This document shows, one piece after another, positions 34,064-43,659 of a stretch of DNA of 64,000 bases; the stretch's first letter is position 1; every line of letters begins with the position of its first letter. The stretch comes from Pempheris klunzingeri (taxonomy: Eukaryota > Chordata > Actinopteri > Acropomatiformes > Pempheridae). The stretch covers positions 28,296,828 to 28,360,827 of the forward strand of contig NC_092019.1 in the NCBI RefSeq assembly GCF_042242105.1, read 5' to 3'. Made by a program: the position numbers and the translations under genes. A model generated the notes under the pieces. It searched no databases, had not been told where the DNA came from, and was given only the letters and a program-made list of their open reading frames with translations.

Positions 34064-34177
34064 CTGTGTGTACTGTGTGTGTGTGTGTGTGTGTACTGTA
34101 TGTGTGTGTGTGTACTGTGTGTGTACCTGTGTGTACTGTATGTGTGTGTGTGTGTACTGTGTGTGTACCTGTGTGTG

Positions 34178-34218
<41 letters not shown>

Positions 34219-34420
34219 GTATATGTGTGTGTGTGTACTGTGTGTGTACCTGTGTGTGTACTGTGTATGTGTGTTGTGACCTGTGTGTGTACCTGTGTGT
34301 GTATGTGACGTGTGTGTGTGTCGTGTGTGTGACCTGTGTGTGTCCTGTGTGTGTATGTGACGTGTGTGTGTGTCGTGTGTGTGACCTGTGTGTGTCCTGT
34401 GTGTTGTGTGCGTGACCTGT
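33640..34420. repeat. Large GT/AC-rich array
   Basis: About 780 bp of tgtg blocks punctuated by tgtact, tgtacctg, tgacctg, tatgtgacatg and tcgtgtg variants, showing nested higher-order repeats and not a pure dinucleotide run. It sits between gag nucleocapsid and RT connection sequence. Long frames through it (THTHTG or CVCV repeats on the two strands) are low-complexity and not credible genes. Confidence 0.95.
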
Positions 34421-34429
34421 CTCTGTGGC

Positions 34430-35850
34430 TCGCACTCCCCGGTCTGATTCTGGAAGTCCTCCCTCTCCACTGGCGCCCGTATGTCAATCCGATGTGTGAG
34501 GTGCCTGCCGCTGCTGGTGGTGCAGGCATCATGAGCAATGTTGGGTGGGGGCCCAGCTGGGTTGGACCTTCGGTCTCGTAGGTCTCCAGTGTTGTCCTTG
34601 GCCTTCTGCAGCTTGTGCTGTAGCTTGACGTTTGTGTTCCTGCATTTGTTTCTTCTCCATCAGCTGTCGTTCGGCGTAAATGGCATGTCGGTGGATTTCA
34701 TTTAATCTTGCTTCAGTGTAGCATACACAGGAGGCCTTCACAGTTGTGGATGTCAGGGCGGAGTCCATTTAGAAAACAATTGGTTAGGTGTGTTTCCCAC
34801 ACCCCCAGTGTGTGTCCCCTGTTTTCAGGTTGCGCAATGCCGTGCTTGTTTGTATGCAGCGTTATCCTGATGGTCCCAGTCAGGGTGTGTGATGCGTTCA
34901 TGGCCGTTGCTTTTGTCAGCAACCTTGGAAAAGTCTGTAGCAGAAACTTTCTTACCCAGAAGGTGTTTTATTTCAGGCATTGTGGGCTGGAATTGATGGC
35001 AAAAGTCATTAAACTGAACTACAAAAACTGTTCCATTGATGTTCATGGGAGGGAGGTGTTCAGAGGCTTCTATGATGTTCTTGTCTGTCCATGGTTTGTA
35101 AACCACAATAGGACCCTCTGGTTGGAAGACAGCATCATCAGAGTTTTGTTCACGGTGTTTCATTCTCTGTCGGGTGGACATGTAGTGGCCTGAAGCTCCC
35201 TCACTTCCCTCAAAAATGACGAGTCTGGCTTTCCTTGTTGGATGCCGTCACGTCTGTTCTGTGGCGGTACAGCTGGCTGGGCAGGCGGAGGAGGCGGCTT
35301 GTTGTTGATGACGGGGCGGCGCAGTGTTGAGGTCGGGGTCCAGCTTCAGAGCGGTGAGCTGCGGATAAAAAAAAAATAGAAACAGGCTGCGAGTATGGGG
35401 GAGGACAATTTAAGTGCGTGCGAAGTTTGTATTACTTCAGGTTTATCGTCAGGCTTCACATCATTCATACGATCACTTTAACAACTTGTACGCTTTCTGT
35501 CCCTACTTTCCGCTTCCTTCTCCCACACTGTGAGACACTTCATGTGCTTCTCCATATCTTCTAACTCCCTTATAGAAACTTTCCTTTTCCTTCTCCTATC
35601 CTTTGCCTCGCTTCTCCAATCTTTCCTACAGTTTCTTCAGTTCATTCATACTAAGAGCCATACTCTGGGAACCCATATTTCGAACTCCATACAGACAAAC
35701 ATGTGAAACCTTTTCTCTCTCCCCCCCCTTTTTTTTTTTTTTCTTTCTTTCTTCTCCCATGACATCCACCATCGGCCCCTCCGGAGGTCCCAGCCTCGAC
35801 GGTATACTCCCCATTCCAAATGTGAAGGTTGTGCACAACTATTACAATAC
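34430..35850 (-). pseudogene. Retroviral gag remnant
   Basis: Minus strand. From about 35838: MALSMNELKKL then a basic stretch (matrix-like). A capsid part follows at 35181-34825 (PEGPIVVYKPWT, HLPPMNINGTVFVVQFNDFC, GKKVSATDFSKVADK), with continuing sequence at 34768-34529 (EIHRHAIYAERQL, KRQATAQAAEGQGQ). The nucleocapsid region near 34540-34430 has no clear intact zinc knuckle. Multiple stops and frame changes; not translatable as one protein. Confidence 0.75.
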
Positions 35851-36204
35851 AGACTTCTCTGTAAGGACCATTTCGTTTACGCTACAAACGGCTGAAAAAG
35901 CAGGTCATTTCGTTTCCGCTACAAATGATAAAAGCCGGTCACTTCGTTTTAGGCTACAAGTGACAAAAGCAGATCGATTGTGGATCTCATGAGAAAAGAA
36001 CTTGTTATGCCAAATTACAACCCAAATTTTAAAGAAGAAAAGGTTCAAATGTCAATATCTCACCAGATGAATTTTGCTGAATTGCGTTCTTGGAATTCCA
36101 GCGGCAATTATCCAGTCCTTTCATAAGGAGTTTTTGAGGTTGGAGGCTGGAAATCTTTGTCCTTCCAGGATGGCCTGTCACCGTCCCAGACAATTGCTCG
36201 TGGA

Positions 36205-36222
36205 ATCCCACTCCTGACACCA
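36205..36222 (-). promoter_or_regulatory. Provirus primer-binding site, tRNA-Leu(CAG)
   Basis: On the minus strand TGGTGTCAGGAGTGGGAT, 3 nt inside the 5' LTR. It is complementary to the 3' end of tRNA-Leu(CAG) plus CCA, over 18 nt. Confidence 0.88.
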
Positions 36223-36225
36223 AAT

Positions 36226-36620
36226 TGTTGTGGAAATTTCTAGGAGATAAAGTCTGCTGCATGGAGTTCTTGTGCGCATTTATTTTTGCAAAAAGGAACA
36301 GCTGTTACAGAGACAGTCACGCAGTCTAACAGTTCTGCAACAGAGTTCCCCAAGTCCTGTCTCTGTTGCTTTTTTATGAGGTGGGGACCTGTAGGCTTGG
36401 GGGTTTGGCCTGTAGACCCTGGGATATGCAAACGAATACACATCCTGTTGATCAGACGTTATTTCAACACCTCCTTTGTTCCCATACCTGGCCGGGATGC
36501 ATCCTGACGGACCAAATGTTTTAACACCTCTTTCTTCTGCGGTCTGGTCGGGACACACCCTGGTGGATCAAACTGTGAATTTACATTTCTTTGTCTTCTG
36601 ACATGCAAATTCCCATCACA
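36226..36620 (-). repeat. Provirus 5' LTR
   Basis: 395 bp; differs from the 3' LTR at two positions by eye. Followed by target duplication gaag. Confidence 0.93.
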
Positions 36621-36807
36621 GAAGAAAGGCAGACAGCCGACCTGAAGGATATTCAAATAGTATTTCAAAAATACGACAAGCTAAAATCTGTTTGTTGTCT
36701 ACAAAATGCTAATTATCAAACAGATTGAATTGGAAGCTGTTTAATGTGATTTTGTGTTTTATACATGTACTTTTAGCATCTGAAATACCCTCTTTCATCA
36801 TCATCAT

Positions 36808-37805
36808 TGTTGGGCTTCACTATACGGTGAACAGCACATGGTGAAGACCGCATGTTTCTTTTCTGTGTGAAACTATTGGGCTCCTTTCCCCAATGCCCCC
36901 AGTTTCACAGATAGGTGTGAAATCACCCCGCACCCAGCTCCACAGTCGCCATTGGCCGGAGGGGACACATGATTTTACGACCTCAGCCCAAGAAAACTAG
37001 TTCACCCCCACTGAACACGCTCTTTTTCTGATGTCTCTACTGAAGTGGAGAGACCAGCTTTTTTCTGCTCCCTCTCCTGAAGAGGAGAGACCAGCTCTCC
37101 TGATCTTTCCTGAAGAGGAGAGAAGCTCAACTCAGCTAAGCTCTGCCTCAGTGTGGTCTGTACCAGAACAGCCACCTCCTTCATGGTAGCGACACAAGGT
37201 CCTGCCTGAAGTAAGCAGATCAGCGCCAGCAGGCACGACCCAGAGTCTGCCAGCTGATAACCAGAACCAACAACAGGAGCACACCAGCAAGTTAGCACAG
37301 AGCTGCTAACTAACAGGAACAAAGGAGCGACCGGATTCCTCCAGCCTGCAACCACACAGCAACGGACAAGAACCACACCTTTCCTCCAGCAACAAGCTGA
37401 GAAAGCAGCACCCTCAAGGACACTTCTTCTACCCCTTTAAGGACTGGTAACAAACTCTAACTGGGCATAATTAGCATAGCATTACTGCATACATGGTTTA
37501 CCCTTGTTAATGTATTAACTTGCTTTAATGTTCGTTGAGTTTGATTATTGTGATGTGTTGTAGATTACTGTGCAGCCATTAAGTTTAGTTGATGTTAGTC
37601 TACAAACTAACCATCCTGTCTTAACCTGCACCTTTATCTCTCTCACACACACACAGTCTGCAACAGGCCACTGAGGGACAAAGCTAAGCTAACAGCACAT
37701 AGCTTCCTTTGTCTCCTTTGCCCCACACCCCAGGGGGTCTGGCCATCACCATTTGGTCTCTCTCCCCCACCTTTGTGGGAGCCATCTCACATTCCTCAGC
37801 CTTAT

Positions 37806-37847
<42 letters not shown>

Positions 37848-38368
37848 TATTATGTGTTAGTTTAGTCATAGAGACTTAGTTAGATTGTTTGATTGATTTT
37901 GTTTCTGTAACAGCAGATGTCTTTAATACCTTCTCTGCTTCAGCTGTACTTACAACCAAAGTACAAGTCCTTCACCTTAATGAGTAACAAATGATGTCCC
38001 TGAATTTTGCTCTGTTTTAATAAATGTTTTAATACTTGCTGTCTCCTTTAATGTTGTACAAGGGTGAACACTGCCAACCTCTACACTGTCAAGAACTCCA
38101 GAAATCCTTCAGCTAGCTATCAATGTGGTCATTTTGGTAGTAATTATTAAATTAATTATAAAACATAATTCCAAAATTGATAGTTTAGTATTTTTATGAG
38201 ACTAAATCAATTAAAACGGCTGTCTTTTCCTCGTTTTTCGAGGTGGTGCCCCAATCGAGGTGGACTTTATTCAAAGTTCATTCATTTTAATAATTATTCA
38301 TTATCTTTGATAATTATTAATTATTCCTGATAGCCAAATTGAACATTACCACTTGTCAAAGCACAACA
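36808..38368. mobile_element. Solo LTR, 1561 bp, in a TCA microsatellite
   Basis: Begins TGTTGGGCTTCAC and ends CAAAGCACAACA, an imperfect inverted match, with duplication TCAT (36804-36807 and 38369-38372) within a tcatcat repeat that blurs its exact length. Contains a CA microsatellite (about 37808-37844) and AATAAA near 38020 in the plus strand, followed by a GT-rich stretch. Tandem gaagaggagagaccagct motifs at 37030-37130. No internal retroviral sequence adjoins. Confidence 0.8.
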
Positions 38369-38599
38369 TCATCATCATCAACATCCCTCTTTTCTGCCCA
38401 GTGTTGCTCCTGCATCAGAGGTCTCTCAGCTTCCCATCATTGTACAGTGTGAAAAACAGCCCAGGTAGTGAACGTTAACCATCAAATCCTCCAGCAGGTC
38501 AGATCTACAGTGAGTGACACGACTACACCACAATGCAGGCTATATGCTATAAGCTGGGTTACTGAGCTATTTTAGCATCTTGTTCATTATATCTATCTA

Positions 38600-39239
38600 C
38601 ACTACTCACAAAAAGTTAGGGATAATCGGCTTTCAGGTGAAATTTCAGGATGAACCTAAAATGCATTCTAACCTTTCCAGGTGAACTTAATGTGACCTTC
38701 TCTAAACTGTTGAATGCACATGTCCAACTGTTCAGTGTTTCAGTACTTTTTGCACAAGTTGCTGTTCTCTAACAAGAAGCTTAACAGCAAAATTCACAAC
38801 AGGTTTGATCCCTGAATCGACCAATACATTTCCTGCTTCAGTTAGAATTGGTATTTAAACAGTCCTCCTCATCATGCTGTTCACATTCTGACATCATGAG
38901 ACCAAGACGACACCTAACAATTGATCAGCAGCACCTCAACACTGGAGGCTTCAGGAGGTTGTAACAGTGATACAGAGTGACTGGAAGAGTCACAGAAAGG
39001 AGAGGAGTGGACATCCTTTGGCCACATCCCAATTTATTGAGACACTGAAAATTTTTTGTTGTGGTATACCCACCACTGTTGTTAGATTTTCTTCAAATAA
39101 ATTGTTTAAGATGAATAAAATTACCATTGCATGCTTCTACTTAAATGTCCTACTTTCATGATATAATATCACTGTAGCATTCACTTTTTACATTTTCCAT
39201 ATATTTCACCTGAAAGTCCCTAACTTTTTGTGAGTAGTG
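38600..39239. mobile_element. Tc1/mariner-type non-autonomous element (640 bp)
   Basis: Terminal inverted repeats of about 23 bp starting CACTACTCACAAAAAGTTAG, flanked by TA on both sides (38598-38599, 39240-39241). A further inner inverted match ctttcaggtgaaat is near both ends. The interior has a short MRPRRHLTIDQQ-like frame with stops, possibly a transposase remnant. Confidence 0.87.
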
Positions 39240-39247
39240 TATATATA

Positions 39248-40259
39248 CAGTGGTGTGAAAAAGTATTTGCCCCCTTACAGATTTCTTCTGATTTTGCTTT
39301 TTTGTCACACTTACATGTTTCAGATCATCAAACCAATTTTAATATCAGACAGAGATAACCTGAGTAAACACAAAAAGCAGTTTTTAAATGATGATTTCAT
39401 TTATTAAGGGAAAAAAGCTATCCAAACCAACCTGGCCCTATGTGAAAAAGTAATTGCCCCCTAAACCTAATAACTGATTGTGCCACCCTTGGCGGCAACA
39501 ACTGCAACCAAGCGTTTGCAATAACTGGCGATGAGTCTTTCACATCGCTGTGGAGGAATTTTGGCCCACTCTTCTTTGCAGAATTGTCTTAATTCAGCCA
39601 CATTGGAGGGTTTTCGAGCATGAATGACCTGTTTAAGGTCATGCCACAGCATCTCAATTGGATTTAAGTCCGGACTTGGACTAGGTCACTCCAAAACCTT
39701 CAATTTGTTTTTTTTTAGCTATTCGGAGGTGGACTTGCTGGTGTGCTTCGGATCATTGTCCTGCTGCATAACCCAAGTGCGCTTGTGCTTAAGGTCACAA
39801 ACTGATGGCCGGACATTCTCCTTCAGGATTTTCTGGTAGAGAGCAGAATTCATGGTTCCATCAATTACGGCAAGTTGTCCAGGTCCTGAAGCAGCAAAGC
39901 AGCCCCAGACCATCACACTACCACCACCATGTCTGACTGTCGGTATGATGTTCTTTCTCCCAAATGCTGTGTTAGCTTTATGCCAGAATTGAACTCAGCT
40001 TTCAAAAATGGGGTTAATCACAGTTAATTCATGATTTAACAAGGAGGGGGCAATTACTTTTTCACATAGGGCCAGGTTGGTTTGGATAGCTTTTTTCCCT
40101 TAATAAATGAAATCATCATTTATAAACTGCTTTTTGTGTTTACTCAGGTCATCTATGTCTGATATTAAAATTGGTTTGATGATCTGAAACATGTAAGTGT
40201 GATAATAAAGCAAAAACAGAAGAAATCTGTAAGGGGGCAAATACTTTTTCACACCACTG
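39248..40259 (-). mobile_element. Tc1-like element, internally deleted
   Basis: Terminal repeats CAGTGGTGTGAAAAAGTATT, with longer imperfect inverted arms of nearly 200 bp at each end, and TA duplications (39246-39247, 40260-40261). The 1012-bp length and missing N-terminus show internal deletion. Only 8 bp separate it from the preceding TIR element. Confidence 0.93.
39467..39990 (-). pseudogene. Tc1-like transposase, C-terminal part
   Basis: Minus strand: MMVWGCFAASGPGQL, then WVMQQDNDPKHTSK (second catalytic D) in the frame 39916-39719, then, after a stop or shift near 39718, LNPIEMLWHDLKQVIH (the E of DD34E) to a stop at 39467. The helix-turn-helix and first catalytic D are lost to the deletion near 40000. 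Confidence 0.88.
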
Positions 40260-40269
40260 TATATATATA

Positions 40270-40874
40270 TAGCACTGGGCTCCTCTCTATTCTCTATCCT
40301 CCTCTTCCTCTCCATCATCATGTTTCATGTCCTCTTAATGTCTGTTACTAACTTGCTATCTTCCCCGGAGCCTTTCTGTGCTTTTCTCATCTCTCAGGTT
40401 CCTGTGGATCCTGGTCCTGCTGCTGTGTTTCTCTGGCTTCATGAATCACTGCTGCGGATCGTCGGCCACTCGTCACGTTTTTCAATATTACCATATTGCT
40501 AATTTATTAGTCACACTCCTATTGTTAGTGCTATAGTCACTGTTAGTATGTTGGTTGCTGTTTGTGTCTCTCTGTCTCTCTCTCTGTCCAACCTCCACCC
40601 AACACGGACCCTGACAGAAAGCCTGGGTCTGTTCCAGGTTTCTTCACGTTAAAGGGGAGTTCTTCCTGCCACTGTTGCTCAATATGATATCTGATGCTGC
40701 TCATGTGGGGATTCTTGAATGCTTAATTTTGAATTCCTGAATTGTTGGGTCTCTCTCTCTTAATTAAAGAGTTTGGTCTAGACCTGCTCTTTAAGTAAAG
40801 CGTCTTGAGATAACGCTATTATGAATTGGTGCTGTATAAATAAAGATTGATTGATTGACTGATTGATTGATTGA
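40270..40874 (+). repeat. LINE 3' fragment (L2-like subfamily with TTGA tail)
   Basis: Starts with the ctcctctctattctcta region also seen after L2 ORF2 copies in the window, continues through a gtataaataaag segment and ends in a gattgattgattga tail at 40846-40874. Only the 3' untranslated portion is present. A related piece is at 57385-57560. Confidence 0.75.
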
Positions 40875-40985
40875 CGAAGAGCCATTTGGGAGCCGTAAGA
40901 GCCGGCTCTTCTAAGAGAAGCCGAGCCAAAAGAGCCAAATCTTCGAAAAGAGCCGGACTTCCCATCACTAGCGTCCTGACGTCCC
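40875..40985 (-). repeat. hAT-type MITE end fragment
   Basis: Contains the palindrome agagccggctct and several agagccaaa-type direct and inverted motifs, ending tcccatcact. Reads like one end of a small hAT-related element on the minus strand; the other end was not found. Confidence 0.5.
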
Positions 40986-42748
40986 TGACAACAACCAGAC
41001 AGGAACCACAACGCCCCCTTGTGTCCTGTAGGGAAATAAACACAGTTGTTGGTGTTTATTTGTCATTTATTGCATCTTTATTTTTCACACTGGAGATATT
41101 GTACTGAAATGTTACTACCTTAAGATTTATTATATCCCAGGTGTAACTGCTAGTGTTTACAATATAACACAGTCAAATAACAGGGGCCTACCGAGTCCTC
41201 CACTTGTACTCTAACTTTTAAGTAAAGTTCAGATTAAGTTTGCTCCACTTACTGTGCTGTTCTCTGTGTGCAGGCCTGACAGCGCTGCAGACATTTGCCA
41301 CTTGTTGCGCTATCTGCAGCACTGACATCAGCTTGACACAGACTTTCCCTGTCTTCTGAGGCCAAGAACCTGCACTCAGACAGGCCAGAAAGCAACATAC
41401 ATATCCAGTAACGGGCTCCACACCTCACTAATCATCATGACCTACATGATAACACACCATCTGCAACACCCCTATAAGAGCTTTTGAGAAATGGCCCTGT
41501 TAACCATCCAAATCACAGATGACACTACAAGTCAGACAGTCCATCATCTACAGAGGTGGTAATTCTTCTATTGCGTGTCGATGTGGCTGTCTGTTGCCTA
41601 CAACAGGGAATGCACCGTCCTCCTCCACCCTCTTGTTCGCTTATAACCATCTGTCTTTTGTTATTGTGGTATGCAAGATGTCAAACTATAATACTCATAT
41701 CATGGTCTTGTGCCATATATCTAAATAAGTTACATAACAATTCACTTATCCTATTAAGTTCACTTTGAAAGCAGTGATTCATTTCATGTGATTTAGCGTC
41801 CAGTGGCATTAAAAGTGAATTAAGATTTACTTTAACATACATTTTCTGAAATGTAACTAGCTATCCTGATCTTGTTGACTGGTCTTGGACACTGCAGCAC
41901 AAAAGACAAACATAAATATTGTATCTGTTTTTAGTTTTATTCTGGGCACTCACAGACTGTGTGGAGCATATAATGAAATGATTTTAGTATTTCTGAGCTT
42001 GTAGTGCCCTCTAGTGTTTGAAGAACCTTAAATGGACAAATAACTTGTGTGTAGCTTTATGTTGTGTTTAGAATCACATTAGTAACTATGGCATGTAAAC
42101 AACATGAAAGAGCTTATTACAATTACTTTGCGCACATGGTGCAGAAAACGTTAAATGATGTCTTACATGGTAATGTTACAGTTAATCTTTATTTAAAAAT
42201 GTTTTGCAAAACACAGTGTTCATCACTGTTTATCATGGAACGCCAAAAGAGAACAAAGTCCTTAAAACAATGTAACACATAATGACAAAAGGCAAAAAAA
42301 AATATTTCATTGTAAATATCAGAATAAACACAAAAATAAAAATAAATGAAAAAAATAAATGCAAGAGAGAAAAAAAAGATAAATTTTCATTATTCAAAAA
42401 TGACTCGTCCAGCTGTCCCCCTCGTCCCCATTTCCTGACTGCCTCTTCACTGTCAATGTCCAATAAATGCATAAAATGCTCAAAACATAACCTTAAAAAA
42501 GACATGTAAGCTACAGTGCTTTTTGTATGTAAGTATGCAAGAATGAATAAAACAGATGGGTTTGGAATGATTAGCTGTGCCGGAACAGGCTGCTTTCATA
42601 GTTTAGTTAATGTCAAGTGCAAGAGGGCCTCTCATGGTGAAACCAATAAAGAATGACACTTTTGAACCCTGGGCATGCCCTCTGAGCTCACTTGGAAACA
42701 CTGGGGTGACTTCAACCTTCAGATCTGGGATACAAGTATCTGCCAGTA
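40986..42748. other. No gene recognised
   Basis: No recognisable element end or gene. Short frames here have no family signature. The stretch 42280-42390 is very A-rich. The segment tcctgtagggaaataaac near 41022 loosely resembles 56230 in reverse. Confidence 0.5.
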
Positions 42749-43247
42749 TCAAGTCACTTGGCCCGTGACCCTGCAAAGAAGTTTGTCCACCTTATTCTCT
42801 TTCCATATTTTGCCATTTTCCCACAGAGAGGCAAACTGTTCGTCCCCACCCACGATGCACCTTTTGATTTCTCTAAAGTGTACCAGTTGTCCATAGCCCT
42901 GCTTCCTCCCCAGGAAGAAATGGACAATGGGCCTCTTGCCATTGTACACTTCCTTCATCACTGTGTGATAAGAGTTCCTCATCTGTGAGATGTACCTCCC
43001 CACATCAACACATTCTGGATGGTGCTGCTGTGGCCACAAAAGCACAACTGCAATGAAGTACAGTGGCAAAATATCATTTAATGGGGTTTGCTGATGCAGA
43101 ACTTGGCAAAGCAGATAAACCAGTTTCTGGTGAGGCAGAATGTATCGTGACTGTAGTTTGATATAACTCAACACAACATTGACATAGATGAAGTTGATTC
43201 TGTCTTTAAGCCAGGAGTTGTGCCTGTTTCTGATTAATGTTGAAGCT
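42749..43247 (-). pseudogene. SAMD9-like C-terminal gene fragment
   Basis: Open on the minus strand from the hAT border (about 43247) to a stop at 42749, roughly 165 codons: RNRHNSWLKDRINFIYVNV, SRYILPHQKLVYLLCQVL, PLYFIAVVLLWPQQHHPE, MKEVYNGKRPIVHFFLG and FASLWENGKIWKENK. The pattern, with VHFFLG and a closing LASLWENG-like block, resembles the C-terminus of SAMD9/SAMD9L proteins as I remember fish versions. Its upstream part is cut off by the hAT element at 43248. The frame itself is intact, so it could be a recently truncated gene or a dispersed fragment. Confidence 0.55.
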
Positions 43248-43659
43248 CAGGGCCGGCTCTTCCAATAGGCAATATAGGCAAACGCTAAGGGCGCCGTGGC
43301 CTCCAGGGGGCGCCACAAAAGGGGGAAAAAAATACCTTAAATATAATTATATTAAAACTAGTTATTACTATCAACTCTTAAGATGGAAAAGCTCACATTG
43401 ATTCAAATGTAAAGCAATTTGGCAGCGGTCGTGACGGGGGCGCCCCCCCCCCTCCTCCTCCTCCTCCTCCTCCTCTGGCTGATCGTTACCTGCATGCTCT
43501 CTGTGGGGGGAGGGGCGAATTTATTGATGTGAGAGAGAACCTTGTAAACATGTCAAAACGACCGAAAGTGTCCGGAGCACAGGGAAGAAAAAAAAGAAAA
43601 GAAGAAGAGGAAAAACGGGAGAAAGAAAGAGGTAAAGTAAAGATCCAGTTATGACATGA

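Larger units (their letters stand above)
29820..36620 (-). mobile_element. Endogenous retrovirus, gammaretrovirus-like, defective
   Basis: 6801 bp between 4-bp target duplications gaag (29816-29819, 36621-36624). LTRs of 395 bp each, minus orientation, so the 5' LTR is at 36226-36620. The primer site matches tRNA-Leu, and a polypurine tract abuts the 3' LTR. Order on the minus strand is gag remnants, a GT/AC array, RT connection and RNase H, an inserted L2 LINE, integrase zinc-binding domain, integrase C-terminal domain, then about 340 bp to the 3' LTR. Protease, RT palm, integrase core and nearly all of env are missing. The 4-bp duplication and integrase C-domain style fit class I (gamma/epsilon-like) retroviruses. 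Confidence 0.92.

Noticed and set aside
33736..34538. Long frames of THTHTG or CVCV repeats on both strands
   Set aside because: They are translations of the GT/AC array; any frame through such sequence stays open.
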